From the NCBI GenBank assembly GCA_030740765.1, contig JASLWR010000005.1, positions 1 through 64,000 of the forward strand: a DNA stretch of 64,000 bases. The letters are read 5' to 3'. Made by a program: the position numbers and the translations under genes. The notes under the pieces were generated by a model. It saw only the letters and a program-made list of their open reading frames with translations, did not search any database and was not told the DNA's origin. The DNA comes from Thermoplasmatota archaeon. Lineage in GTDB: Archaea; Thermoplasmatota; Penumbrarchaeia; JASLWR01. Positions 27,181 to 35,716 of the stretch are shown here, piece by piece (the stretch's first letter is position 1; every line of letters starts with the position of its first letter).

Positions 27181-27333
27181 TCAATCAAATCCGTTCAAAT
27201 AGGTCTTGACCCTTTCGGTGAGTCCCACCTCGTGGGCATATGTTTCGATCATCTCTGTGACTTTGGACACCCTGGGTATCATTTCCATTGATTCTATCCA
27301 TACTAGGCAGATTTCCCGGAGGCTGAACTTCAA
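27181..27333 (-). CDS. Small unannotated ORF downstream of SBDS
   Basis: A 50-residue frame that starts at a TTG overlapping the SBDS stop codon and ends at a TGA at 27181. The product begins LKFSLREICLVWIESMEMI and goes on with RVSKVTEMIETYAHEVGLTE, two plausible amphipathic helices with coding-like codon use. A coupled restart from SBDS is possible. I do not recognise it. It could also be the tail of a larger gene that has decayed. Confidence 0.35.
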   Translation of the reverse strand: MKFSLREICLVWIESMEMIPRVSKVTEMIETYAHEVGLTERVKTYLNGFD

Positions 27334-28025
27334 TCAAGTATCTTTACAGAAGCTTCTCCGTGGGTCTTTGCATTGAGCCTGTCGAAAAATTCCAATTTCA
27401 GACCGGCCGGAATTTGAACGATACCGATCCAGTTACCATCCTTTTGCCATTCCTCGCGGGTCAGTTTTCCCATGTCCTTTATCTCGCCATAACATCGACC
27501 GTATTCCGGCGCAGACAATCTTACAGCCATAACAATTGTATCGAATTTGATTGGCATAAGGATTTTTAATTTATCCAATACGTCGTTGATCTGGCTATCT
27601 GCAGATTTGAATGGGTCAATTTTGATCTTCGCCTCTTCTATTGCCAGTTCAATCCTCTTTCGGGGATGTGGAGTTTTTGTCTGTGGATTGATAGCGTTTC
27701 GAACAATTATATCCACTATTTTATCCTTTTTCTTCTGACGCATTTTCTTTCTTTGCGTTTGTGTTAATTGAATATCTCCTTTGGTCAGGATTTCCTCTGC
27801 TACCAAAGCTACATCAATGGTACCAAAGACCTTCTGAATGCTTTCCTCAGAAGCGCGATCTCCTCTCGATGAACTCTTGAAAATTTCCTCTGCGGCAAGA
27901 GATGCAAGGATATCTATAGCGACTCCTTCTTTGTATTTCTGGGCGTCAGACGGCTCTATCAGAATCTCGAACCGTTCTCCATGACGATCCAATCTGGCAA
28001 TAACCGCCTCCTCTAGGGAAACCAT
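27330..28025 (-). CDS. Ribosome maturation protein SBDS
   Basis: 231 residues, full length for archaeal SBDS. The N-terminal domain has HGERFEILIEPSDAQKYKEG and the helical FGTIDVALVAEEILTKGDIQLT segment, the middle domain has KKKDKIVDIIVRNAINPQTKTPHP, and the C-terminal ferredoxin-like domain has IKFDTIVMAVRLSAPEYG. With EF-2-like GTPases, SBDS removes the anti-association factor aIF6 from new 50S subunits. A TATA box near 28045-28054 lies about 25 bp before the ATG, indicating a leaderless start. It follows psmA on the same strand with a 42-base gap, an arrangement also seen with proteasome and exosome genes in other archaea. Confidence 0.92.
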   Translation of the reverse strand: MVSLEEAVIARLDRHGERFEILIEPSDAQKYKEGVAIDILASLAAEEIFKSSSRGDRASEESIQKVFGTIDVALVAEEILTKGDIQLTQTQRKKMRQKKKDKIVDIIVRNAINPQTKTPHPRKRIELAIEEAKIKIDPFKSADSQINDVLDKLKILMPIKFDTIVMAVRLSAPEYGRCYGEIKDMGKLTREEWQKDGNWIGIVQIPAGLKLEFFDRLNAKTHGEASVKILD

Positions 28026-28067
28026 ATTAACAACTCACCGGGCCTTAATATATGAAATAAATGTTAA

Positions 28068-28796
28068 CTACTTGGTCTTCTTAGCTTTGAATTTTTTTAC
28101 AAAAGATGCCACATCTTTGGCGGACAGTTTGCTGAATTCTTTACCCTTTTCCATGATCCCTATTTCGATAGTCTCGCTGTCGGGTTCCTTTTCTGTGGCG
28201 ATTTCAAGGGCTTCTAATCCCAGTTCGATAGCCTTTCCTTTGCTCATTCCGGGCTTGAACTTCTCCTCGAACACCTCCATGACAGTGTTCCTACCGGCAC
28301 CTATACTGGCCGCGTTGTATGCTATTAGGGCGCCGCTGGGATCGGTCTCGTATAGGTGCAGACCCTTGTTATCCACTCCGGCGATCAACAGGGCCGTTCC
28401 AAAGGGTCTTACCCCGCCGAACTGTGTATAGTTCTGTTTGTAATCACATATACGTTTTACGAGATTCTCAACGCTTGTCATCTCATTGTAGGAAATTTTA
28501 TGGATCTGAGCTTCTACCTGGGCTCTGTCCACCAAAACCCTGGCATCGGCAACGAGACCGGATGTGGCACATCCTATATGTTCGTCAATCTTGAATATCT
28601 TTTCAATGGAACTGGGTTCGATCAATCGGGAGCTGATCCTCTTGTCGATCATCAATATCACGCCCCGGTCGTACTTCAATCCAACCGTTGTTGTCCCTCT
28701 TTTCACCGCCTCTCTTGCGTACTCCACCTGGAAAAGTCTTCCATCCGGTGAGAACACGGTAATCGCTCTATCATATGCCATATTGCTGGGTTGCAT
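28068..28796 (-). CDS. psmA: Proteasome subunit alpha
   Basis: 242 residues. The alpha-type N-terminal helix is present (MAYDRAITVFSPDGRLFQVEYAREAV split over the first 35 residues), which forms the gate of the 20S core and carries the docking site for AAA unfoldases. Further landmarks are KRGTTTVGLKYDRGVILM and the NLVKRICDYKQNYTQFGGVRPFG loop. The catalytic beta subunit is not in this window. The C-terminus is Lys-rich (FVKKFKAKKTK) and does not show the HbYX motif, which is expected of the ATPase rather than of alpha. A short palindrome lies 41-57 bases upstream of the start. Confidence 0.95.
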   Translation of the reverse strand: MQPSNMAYDRAITVFSPDGRLFQVEYAREAVKRGTTTVGLKYDRGVILMIDKRISSRLIEPSSIEKIFKIDEHIGCATSGLVADARVLVDRAQVEAQIHKISYNEMTSVENLVKRICDYKQNYTQFGGVRPFGTALLIAGVDNKGLHLYETDPSGALIAYNAASIGAGRNTVMEVFEEKFKPGMSKGKAIELGLEALEIATEKEPDSETIEIGIMEKGKEFSKLSAKDVASFVKKFKAKKTK

Positions 28797-28836
28797 TATC
28801 CTACCTCGAATACCTTATTTACGAAAACCATTATTA

Positions 28837-28853
28837 TCAAACTTCGAGTTTGA
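28837..28853. promoter_or_regulatory. Palindrome in the psmA promoter region
   Basis: TCAAACT-TCG-AGTTTGA, 7-bp arms, 41-57 bases upstream of psmA. It may be an operator. The rest of 28797-29325 (529 bases) holds no ORF; it also has a perfect 12-bp palindrome GGTACATGTACC near 28975 and A+T-rich promoter-like sequence before 29326. Confidence 0.35.
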
Positions 28854-29325
28854 CAATATGATGTTATTTCCATACTAATGCGACAACTCTACTAAATATT
28901 TTTCCACCTAAACTTGGATCGAAGAACTGGGTAGCTATATTGCTGCTCTGATAAGGGTATTATCGGTCTTCTTGGTACATGTACCTGAGGAAACGAAGTG
29001 GAAGTCGGATTAAGATTACATTATTACGGATATTATGGAATGATATTATCCACTTTCGGTCCGCCATAATGTAAAGGTATAGCATAAAATTTTGGATCAA
29101 TTTTAATAGGGAATCAATTCGTTTTTTATCTTATTTCGGGTGAAACGGGATTTCCTGCACAAACATTAAATATAGATTTTTCTTATACTCGTCGCACTAG
29201 TTTTCCACTAGCCAGATCGAATGATTACGGATATGTGGATTCCATAATAATTTGACGGCCGATTTGGTAAGCCTTTGGACCGCATAATGAGATAAAGACC
29301 AATACAAAAATGACGAGGTGAAACG

Positions 29326-30165
29326 ATGAACAAGGTACTTATGAAAAAGAAACTGGTATCGAACATTTTCGAGATGGAAGTGGAAGCTAAAGGCATCGCC
29401 AATAAGGCAAAGGCCGGGCAATTTGTGGTTATAATGGTATCTGAGAAGGGGGAGCGGATCCCCTTGACCCTTGCCGACTGGTCTGTGGAAAAGGGAACCA
29501 TTACTCTTGTTTTCATGGTTGTTGGAACTTCTTCATTGAGACTCTCCCAATTGGAAGAAGGCGATGATCTTTTTGCGGTCCTGGGTCCTCTGGGCCATGC
29601 ATCCGATATCGAAGATTACGGGGCTGTGATCATGGTGGCAGGCGGTGTGGGAACTGCTCCCATATACCCTATTGCCAAGAGTTTGAAGGAAAGAGGTAAT
29701 AAGGTAATCTCGATCCATGGGGCCCGCTCGAAGGATTTGTTGTTCTGGCAGGATAAACTTGCTTCTGTCAGCAATGAGCATATCATCACCACCGATGACG
29801 GATCTTTCGGCAGAAAGGGACTGGTAACCGAACCTCTCAAGGAACTTCTGGAAGCCGATCACGATAAAATAATTAGCCGGGTTTACTCCATCGGCCCAGG
29901 TATTATGATGAAGTTCTGCGCTCTGACGACCAAACCCTTTGGAGTAAAAACCATCGTAAGTCTGAATCCCATAATGATAGACGGCACGGGGATGTGCGGA
30001 GCTTGCAGGGTCTGTGTCCACGGCAAGACAAAGTTCACATGCATCGATGGACCGGAATTCGATGGACATGAGGTCGACTGGAATCTGTTGACGACAAGAC
30101 AGAGAGCGTATCTCAATGAGGAAAAGTGTTCTTACGATAAGTTTCATATGGAGTGTGAGGATTAG
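29326..30165 (+). CDS. NADH-dependent ferredoxin:NADP oxidoreductase small subunit (NfnA/SudB-like)
   Basis: 279 residues of the ferredoxin-NADP reductase superfamily. It has an FAD-binding barrel (KAGQFVVIMVSEKGERIPLT), a nucleotide-binding domain with MVAGGVGTAPIYPI, and a C-terminal [2Fe-2S] site with the cysteines of GMCGACRVC plus a later FTCIDGPEFDGHEVDW. It forms a heterodimer with the next gene product. NfnAB-type enzymes couple NADH and reduced ferredoxin oxidation to NADP reduction by flavin-based bifurcation; the same pair is also known as sulfide dehydrogenase SudAB in Thermococcales. GAGGTGA lies just upstream of the ATG. The partner ATG follows the stop immediately. Confidence 0.88.
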   Translation: MNKVLMKKKLVSNIFEMEVEAKGIANKAKAGQFVVIMVSEKGERIPLTLADWSVEKGTITLVFMVVGTSSLRLSQLEEGDDLFAVLGPLGHASDIEDYGAVIMVAGGVGTAPIYPIAKSLKERGNKVISIHGARSKDLLFWQDKLASVSNEHIITTDDGSFGRKGLVTEPLKELLEADHDKIISRVYSIGPGIMMKFCALTTKPFGVKTIVSLNPIMIDGTGMCGACRVCVHGKTKFTCIDGPEFDGHEVDWNLLTTRQRAYLNEEKCSYDKFHMECED

Positions 30166-31620
30166 ATGGGTGGATACAAGTACGAAGGCAGGCGTCTCCC
30201 GGTTCAGGACAAGAAAGCGCGAATGAAGACCCATCGGAACAAGATGACCGAACAGGACCCACTGGCGAGGGCAAGGAACTTCGACGAAGTAAACCTGGGC
30301 TATGATGCTGAAACCGCTATATCGGAGGCCGAGCGTTGTCTTCTCTGCCCTTCATCGCCCTGTGTCAAGGGTTGTCCCGTGAAAATTCGCGTACCCGAGT
30401 TCCTGGATAAGATATCGGAGGGCAAGTTCATGGAAGCCCTCGAAATAATTAAGGCGGACAATGCTCTACCTGCTATAACGGGCCGTGTGTGCCCACAGGA
30501 GGTACAGTGCGAGGGACCTTGCACACAGAACAAGGTCAGCAAAGAACCGGTGGGAATAGGTTATCTAGAACGTTATGTGGCAGATCTTGAGCGAAATTCA
30601 ATGGATAGATGCTGTGTTAACTGTTCGCCGCCCACAGGGAAGAAAGTAGCGGTTGTGGGCTCCGGCCCAGGCGGGCTAACTGTGGCTGCGGATATGATGA
30701 GATTGGGTCACGAAGTTCACATCTACGAGGCGTTTCACAAGGCCGGAGGCGTTCTGGTTTACGGTATCCCGGAATTCCGCCTGCCAAAGGCCATCGTAGA
30801 TTACGAGATCAAATGCATGGAAGACTTGGGCGTCAAGATACACACCAATCATATAATCGGCAAAATATATTCATTGGACGAATTGATGGCTGAAGAAGGT
30901 TTCGATGCAATTTACGTCGGTATCGGTGCAGGAGCCCCCCGTTTCATGGGGATCGAGGGTGAGAATCTCCTTGGTATATTTTCTGCAAATGAATATCTTA
31001 CACGATCCAACCTGATGAAGGCCTATGATTTCCCGAACTATGATACCCCCATAGCGCAGGGCAAAAAGGTGTGTGTCATGGGTGGTGGGAACGTTGCAAT
31101 GGATTCTGTGAGAACGGGACTACGACTGGGTGCCGAGGAAGCGCATATTATTTACCGGAGGAGCCATGAAGAGCTACCTGCGAGAACAGAAGAGATACAC
31201 CATGCTGAGGAGGAAGGCGTCATGTTCGATTTTCTCACAACTCCAATCAGGTTCATTGGGGATGACGAAGGTAAGCTAGTTGCAATGGAGTGCATTCGCA
31301 TGGAACTGGGTGAACCGGACGATTCGGGCCGAAGGCGGCCAGTCCCTCTGGAAGGTTCCAATTTCATTCTTGAGGCCGATCTGGCAGTGATAGCAATAGG
31401 TGCAGGGCCCAATCCCATCCTAACGTCCTCCGAGCCTGAGATCGAACTGAACCGGTGGGGGTATATCGTTGCGGATGATGACGGCAAAACGTCCAAAAAA
31501 GGCGTTTGGGCCGGTGGAGATATTGTAACGGGTTCAGCAACCGTGATACTGGCAATGGGCGCAGGAAGAAAATCCGCGGCATCGATGCACAGGTATCTAA
31601 CGGGCGAGGAAGAATGGTAG
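30166..31620 (+). CDS. NfnB/SudA-like oxidoreductase (GltD-type, Fe-S flavoprotein)
   Basis: 484 residues, the large subunit of the pair. The N-terminal domain has two [4Fe-4S] clusters (cysteines in RCLLCPSSPCVKGCPV and GRVCPQEVQCEGPC), followed by an FAD site VVGSGPGGLTVA and an NAD(P)H site VMGGGNVAMDSVRTG, and a final FAD contact GVWAGGDIVTGSATVI. The architecture is shared with the glutamate synthase small subunit, but the neighbouring [2Fe-2S] partner points to NfnB. It would supply NADPH for biosynthesis from ferredoxin reduced by 2-oxoacid oxidoreductases such as KorAB at 1.2-3.7 kb. Starts directly at the end of nfnA. Confidence 0.9.
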   Translation: MGGYKYEGRRLPVQDKKARMKTHRNKMTEQDPLARARNFDEVNLGYDAETAISEAERCLLCPSSPCVKGCPVKIRVPEFLDKISEGKFMEALEIIKADNALPAITGRVCPQEVQCEGPCTQNKVSKEPVGIGYLERYVADLERNSMDRCCVNCSPPTGKKVAVVGSGPGGLTVAADMMRLGHEVHIYEAFHKAGGVLVYGIPEFRLPKAIVDYEIKCMEDLGVKIHTNHIIGKIYSLDELMAEEGFDAIYVGIGAGAPRFMGIEGENLLGIFSANEYLTRSNLMKAYDFPNYDTPIAQGKKVCVMGGGNVAMDSVRTGLRLGAEEAHIIYRRSHEELPARTEEIHHAEEEGVMFDFLTTPIRFIGDDEGKLVAMECIRMELGEPDDSGRRRPVPLEGSNFILEADLAVIAIGAGPNPILTSSEPEIELNRWGYIVADDDGKTSKKGVWAGGDIVTGSATVILAMGAGRKSAASMHRYLTGEEEW

Positions 31621-31805
31621 GTCTTAACAATTTTAAATCGGTTTCAATATTTCGTGATATATGAAATAGAATCGGCCGGTACCTTTTTTGGAATCTCTGC
31701 ATAAATGTTGCAAATGTACACTTTTTCTCAATAAGGATTTTTATATAGGAATGGATTTATGTTGGACTAAACAGTTGACGGTCCCTGCAATTGATGGTGT
31801 TATCC

Positions 31806-33155
31806 ATGGTACTGAAAAATTTAGGCGAATCCCTTCGCAATACGCTCAAAAAGATCGCAAAGGCGTCCCACATCGATAAGAATCTCATAAAGGAGATCGT
31901 CCGCGATATTCAGAGAGCGCTTCTTTCAGCGGATGTCAACGTTAAGCTTGTTCTTAAACTGACAAAGGAAGTTGAGCGAAGGGCATTGGAGGAAAAACCT
32001 CTTGCTGGCATGAGCGGCAGGGAACACGTCATAAGGATAATCTACGATGAGCTTGTAGGTGTACTGGGTGGGGCAAGGGAGGTTTCTCTCAAGAAACACG
32101 TGATAATGATGGTGGGCCTCTACGGGCAGGGAAAGACCACCACCATCGGCAAGTTGTCGAAATTTTTTTCCAAAAAGGGTCTTCAGGTTGGAGTAATTGC
32201 CGGAGATGTTCACCGTCCAGCTGCGTACGAGCAGCTAGCCCAGTTGGGGGAGCAGGCAAAGGTCCCGATATACGGTGAACCCGGCAACAAGGATGCTGTT
32301 TCCATAGTCGAGAGAGGCTTAAAAAAAATGCTAAAGAAGGATATTGTGATAATCGATACCTCAGGGCGACATTCTCTCGAACAGGACCTCATTGATGAGA
32401 TGGAGAACATCTACAAGGTCTCGAAAGCCGATGAGAGATTTCTCGTGATAGATGCGGCTGTGGGGCAGCAGGCCGGCCCACAGGCGAAAGCGTTCCACGA
32501 GACGGTTCATATTACTGGGGTGATAATGACAAAGCTCGATGGTACTGCCAAGGGCGGCGGGGCGATATCCGCAGTATCGGTAACGAAAGCACCCATCGTG
32601 TTCATCGGCATAGGAGAGCACATGGATGACCTGGAGATGTTCGATCCGCCCAGGTTTATCTCTCGGCTGCTTGGTATGGGAGATATACAAACGCTTCTCG
32701 AGAAGGCCCAAGAGGTAATGGATGAGGATTCTCTCGAAGAGAGCGCCAAGAAACTTATGACCGGCAAGTTCACCCTGAAGGAGATGTACCAACAGATGGA
32801 GATGTTAACGAAGATGGGGCCTCTTCAGAAAGTGATGAGCATGTTACCCATCGGTCCGGCAGGCATGTCCGGGGGCATGTCCGATCAAGCAGTATCACAA
32901 GCAAAGGAAAACCTGAAGAAATTTCGAGTTGTAATGGATTCCATGACAGATGAAGAAATGGAAAAGCCGGAAATTATTAAACATTCACGGTTACGCCGGA
33001 TTTCCCGCGGGGCCGGTGTGGAGCCGAAGGATGTTAAGGCATTATTAAAATATCACAAGATGTCGAAGAAGGCCATGAAGGGTTTGACATCCGACCGAAA
33101 GATGAGAAAGAAGCTGATGAAGCAGTTCAAGGGCGGTAACCTGCCTGGTATGTAG
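31806..33155 (+). CDS. srp54: Signal recognition particle protein SRP54
   Basis: 449 residues with the N, G and M domains. G-domain motifs: GLYGQGKTTTIGKL (G1), DTSGRHSLEQDLIDEM (G3), TKLDGTAKGGGA (G4). The M domain has the methionine-rich groove (MYQQMEMLTKMGPLQKVMSMLP) and the RNA-binding SRLRRISRGAGV helix-turn. It binds signal sequences on the ribosome and docks with FtsY. The frame opens at 31791, but the family N-terminus (MVLKNLGESL) matches the ATG at 31806. A TATA-like TTTTTATATA near 31737-31747 predicts a leader of about 40 bases. The 7S RNA gene is not in the window. Confidence 0.93.
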   Translation: MVLKNLGESLRNTLKKIAKASHIDKNLIKEIVRDIQRALLSADVNVKLVLKLTKEVERRALEEKPLAGMSGREHVIRIIYDELVGVLGGAREVSLKKHVIMMVGLYGQGKTTTIGKLSKFFSKKGLQVGVIAGDVHRPAAYEQLAQLGEQAKVPIYGEPGNKDAVSIVERGLKKMLKKDIVIIDTSGRHSLEQDLIDEMENIYKVSKADERFLVIDAAVGQQAGPQAKAFHETVHITGVIMTKLDGTAKGGGAISAVSVTKAPIVFIGIGEHMDDLEMFDPPRFISRLLGMGDIQTLLEKAQEVMDEDSLEESAKKLMTGKFTLKEMYQQMEMLTKMGPLQKVMSMLPIGPAGMSGGMSDQAVSQAKENLKKFRVVMDSMTDEEMEKPEIIKHSRLRRISRGAGVEPKDVKALLKYHKMSKKAMKGLTSDRKMRKKLMKQFKGGNLPGM

Positions 33156-33944
33156 TTATTCGAACCATTTTCGTATTGTTTCAACATCCGAATCGGCGTA
33201 TAATCCTATGTCCAATGGTGTAATTACAACGTTACCTTTTTCAATCAATTCCCAGCAATCCTTTCCTCTTACTTTTTCGCTATGCTCTTTGCCGCCCAAC
33301 CAGAAGTAATCGTTTCCCAGAGGATCCTTTTCCCATATCACATTGTTCTCGAAGCGAAGTGTCTGCGGTGGCCGGACCATAATTTGAGTCTCCTTCGTAT
33401 AATACATGGGAATGTTCACCGATATGATATTTGTGTTTGGAGGTAATCCTTTCTCCATTGCTTTTCGTATTATCATTTCCATTAGGTCGATCACTTCGTT
33501 TTCCAGTTGGAAACCATTGTGGTTGAACCAGTTCTCCGGGCGAGACTGGTGTGAGAATGAAATCGCGGGAAGACCCATAAGCGCCCCCTCGATACACGCC
33601 CCCAGGGTACCGGATGTAAATATTGAGTGATATGAGGTATTGTCTCCTGGATTTACTCCTGACAACACTAGCGATATATTTTTCTGTGGAAATTGGCCCA
33701 ATGCAAACAATACACAATCGGCAGGAGTGCCGCTGACTGATATGAGCTTTCTATCTTTTCCATCTATTTCAATCATGCGCTCATTTGCCCTTAGCATCTT
33801 GTGGAAGGTCATAGATTTGGAAACGCCGCTCTTGGGACTCTTGGGCGCTACGGTTATTACATCATCCAGTCTCGATGCTGCGGATATTAGACCATAAATG
33901 CCAGGGCTATCCACAGAATCATCATTTGTAACTAGGATCGTCAT
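33156..33944 (-). CDS. surE: 5'/3'-nucleotidase SurE
   Basis: 262 residues. The divalent-metal site is intact: TNDDSVDSPGI at the N-terminus, SGTPADCV and the LSGVNPGDNTSYHSIFTSGT segment. SurE dephosphorylates nucleoside monophosphates and short polyphosphates. A TATA box (TATAAATA on the minus strand, 33966-33975) is centred 26-27 bp before the ATG at 33944, so the mRNA is probably leaderless. It converges with SRP54 without a gap. Confidence 0.92.
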   Translation of the reverse strand: MTILVTNDDSVDSPGIYGLISAASRLDDVITVAPKSPKSGVSKSMTFHKMLRANERMIEIDGKDRKLISVSGTPADCVLFALGQFPQKNISLVLSGVNPGDNTSYHSIFTSGTLGACIEGALMGLPAISFSHQSRPENWFNHNGFQLENEVIDLMEMIIRKAMEKGLPPNTNIISVNIPMYYTKETQIMVRPPQTLRFENNVIWEKDPLGNDYFWLGGKEHSEKVRGKDCWELIEKGNVVITPLDIGLYADSDVETIRKWFE

Positions 33945-34102
33945 GATTACCGGTATCCGGTGAGATATATTTATATCTGGTCCTGATATTTAATCGGAGT
34001 CCTCAGTGGTTTACGTTCGGTTCAATTATTGGATAAATTTTTAATATTACACCAATATTTGCTGACAGATTGGATTGGCTCCCGATGCCGCTCTAAGAAA
34101 AA

Positions 34103-34138
34103 AACAGATATAATATGGGCCAATGGTCTAGGTGGTTA
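34103..34138 (+). pseudogene. Duplicated 5' part of the tRNA-Val gene with its upstream flank
   Basis: 36 bp that repeat 34291-34326 with one mismatch. It contains the first 22 bases of the tRNA (GGGCCAATGGTCTAGGTGGTTA). The copy stops exactly where a hairpin element begins. Further shared GATGCCGC segments at 34084, 34267 and 34328 suggest a tandem partial triplication of the tRNA 5' half. Confidence 0.7.
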
Positions 34139-34265
34139 CCTCGATGTATACCTCCCTCTGGTCGGTCCACATCTGGGTCGCCAACAAGTGTGTTGGCTCC
34201 TCTCGGTGTAAACAGCCCTTCGGGCTTCGGTTCACACCTAAGTCGCCAGGAAGTGTCCTGGCTCC
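34139..34265 (-). mobile_element. Small hairpin element inserted in a duplicated tRNA-Val 5' half
   Basis: About 127 bp between tRNA fragments. It holds two copies of a 24-base unit with covarying stems (GCCAAC-AAGTGT-GTTGGC at 34177-34200 and GCCAGG-AAGTGT-CCTGGC at 34242-34265) alternating with two larger hairpins that read GATGTG...TATACATC and GGTGTGAAC...GTTTACACC on the minus strand. Its left end TCGATGTA is shared with 35727 and 36677. No protein is encoded. Because the paired bases change together, the structure itself is probably conserved. Confidence 0.55.
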
Positions 34266-34304
34266 TGATGCCGCCCTTGCAATTACAAAAAACAGATATG
34301 ATAT

Positions 34305-34378
34305 GGGCCAATGGTCTAGGTGGTTATGATGCCGCCCTTACAAGGCGGTGATCGCCGGTTCGAATCCGGCTTGGCCCA
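34305..34378 (+). tRNA. tRNA-Val (anticodon TAC)
   Basis: 74 bases. Acceptor stem GGGCCAA/TTGGCCC with discriminator A, anticodon stem CCGCC/GGCGG around loop CTTACAA, T arm GCCGG-TTCGAAT-CCGGC. CCA is not encoded (the sequence runs into T residues). Partial copies of its 5' part lie upstream and of its 3' end downstream. Confidence 0.93.
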
Positions 34379-34390
34379 TTTTTTTTTAAA

Positions 34391-34508
34391 TTAAAATCTT
34401 TCTCCGAGCTATGCGAGGAGCTTGTTGAGCAGGGCGCCCCGAGTTTTGGGTTGTTCTGAATCTTTTTGCGAGGGGCGCCCTGCGCAAACAAGTTATCAAA
34501 AAGATTTA
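34391..34508. mobile_element. 118-bp palindromic (MITE-like) element flanked by tRNA-Val 3'-end repeats
   Basis: The element has imperfect terminal repeats around AAATCTTT/AAAGATTT and a perfect 12-bp inverted repeat in the middle (GCAGGGCGCCCC at 34429-34440, GGGGCGCCCTGC at 34472-34483), with further pairing CTTGTT/AACAAG outside it. It sits between two copies of a 20-bp direct repeat (34364-34383 and 34516-34535) that is the 3' end of the tRNA, like att sites of an integrated element. It codes for nothing. Confidence 0.55.
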
Positions 34509-34515
34509 GTTCGTG

Positions 34516-34535
34516 ATCCGGCTTGGCCCATTTTT
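34516..34535 (+). repeat. Duplicated 3' end of tRNA-Val (att-like)
   Basis: ATCCGGCTTGGCCCATTTTT, an exact 20-bp copy of 34364-34383 at the end of the tRNA-Val gene. Between the copies lies the 118-bp palindromic element. Confidence 0.75.
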
Positions 34536-34663
34536 ATTTTATATCGTGTGTAATTTAAATAACGTTTATTAAATATGATTTTTTTCTATTTAAGGCAGGT
34601 TAGCGGGGATAGGTTTAAAATATGAAAAGTCAGTTACCTTTCCGATAGGCATATGGTGGTAGA

Positions 34664-35443
34664 ATGGCTGCTGATTCGGATGACATAACAAAGCTGGAAG
34701 AATTCCTGGATAAACTACCCGGACAACCTTCTAATAAACCAGAACAAAAGATGCTCTGGACGGTCTGGGCCAGGTTATATCCCGAGGAAGCAATGACCCA
34801 TTCTGAAATGGGGATAAAGATCTCGACCATAAAGATGCTTGCCAAACCCGATATGGACCTGGATAAATTTGAATCCACCGTTGGAATGATGAAAAAGAAA
34901 ATGATGGAAACCATAAAAAAGAAGAAACTGGCCCAGCTTGAAAAGAAGAAAGCCGAGAAGAAACCCGAAATGGTACCAATAAAGATGGAACTTTTCACAG
35001 CACCCATGGAAGTGGAGCCGCTTGAAGTTGAGCCTATTATTGAGGACGAAGATACGGAAAAACCAAGAAAGGTGCTAATAAAAAAACCGTCCAAGAAGAC
35101 CATCAGGAAACCGGTGAAGGTAACGAAGCCAAAGAAGTCCCCTTTGTCTACCAAGACCGCTATAAAGCCGGTCCCAAAGACAAAGACCAGTATTAAAGCC
35201 AAAAAGGCTGGGAAACCGGTGACCAGGGATAAAGCAACCCCGGCAGCAAAACCTATAAAAAAAGCGGTACCAAAAGCCAAGAAGCCAATTAAAGCCACTA
35301 CAACGAAATCGGAAAAGAAAAATGTGCTTGGAAAAAAAGGGATAATAAAAGCGAAAAAATCCATCTCGAAACCTGCGAAGAAAGTTGTGAAACCGGCCAA
35401 AAAGGCGATAAAAAAGACAATGAAAAAGCAGGTTAAAAAGTAA
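34664..35443 (+). CDS. Lys/Pro/Ala-rich protein with histone H1-like tail
   Basis: 259 residues. The first 95 form a small folded part (DDITKLEEFLDKLPG, MLWTVWARLYPEEAMTH, then a helix ending in a lysine run). An acidic hinge (LEVEPIIEDEDTEK) separates it from about 145 residues made almost only of Lys, Ala, Pro, Thr and Val in PKKA- and KPAKK-type repeats, like the tail of linker histones and bacterial Hc1/H1-like proteins. Such tails bind DNA or RNA and neutralise charge. A TATA-like element near 34614 precedes it. It may be a chromatin or nucleoid protein; binding to ribosomes is an alternative. Low-complexity sequence makes family searches unreliable. Confidence 0.75.
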   Translation: MAADSDDITKLEEFLDKLPGQPSNKPEQKMLWTVWARLYPEEAMTHSEMGIKISTIKMLAKPDMDLDKFESTVGMMKKKMMETIKKKKLAQLEKKKAEKKPEMVPIKMELFTAPMEVEPLEVEPIIEDEDTEKPRKVLIKKPSKKTIRKPVKVTKPKKSPLSTKTAIKPVPKTKTSIKAKKAGKPVTRDKATPAAKPIKKAVPKAKKPIKATTTKSEKKNVLGKKGIIKAKKSISKPAKKVVKPAKKAIKKTMKKQVKK

Positions 35444-35612
35444 TAAATCAGATCGATTTCGAATGATTATCATTTCATCATAATATTTAGCTTCCAAAAT
35501 CCCCACGGGGATATTTTTCTTTCGAGAAATCACCTGATAAATCATTAAAAATGAACAAATTTTTTTATATATGAGCTTTCATACCTCAGCCTTGAAATTA
35601 TCACCCATATAT

Positions 35613-35686
35613 GCCGCCGTAGCTCAGTTGGTGGAAGCACACGGCTGTTAACCGTGAGGTCACCGGTTCGAATCCGGTCGGCGGCG
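35613..35686 (+). tRNA. tRNA-Asn (anticodon GTT)
   Basis: 74 bases. Acceptor GCCGCCG/CGGCGGC with discriminator G, D arm AGCTCAGTTGGTGGAAGCA, anticodon stem CACGG/CCGTG around CTGTTAA, T arm ACCGG-TTCGAAT-CCGGT. CCA is not encoded. A TATA-like TTTTATATATG lies about 40 bp upstream. Confidence 0.94.
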
Positions 35687-35716
35687 CATATTATTAAATT
35701 TCCATTTGGTATTCCT

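Noticed and set aside
28319-28751. Plus-strand frames over the proteasome alpha gene
   Set aside because: Antisense to psmA, whose identity is certain.
34630-35400. A 256-codon minus-strand frame rich in Phe and Gly
   Set aside because: It is the reverse complement of the Lys-rich gene; AAA/AAG codons give TTT/CTT, which mimics a membrane protein.
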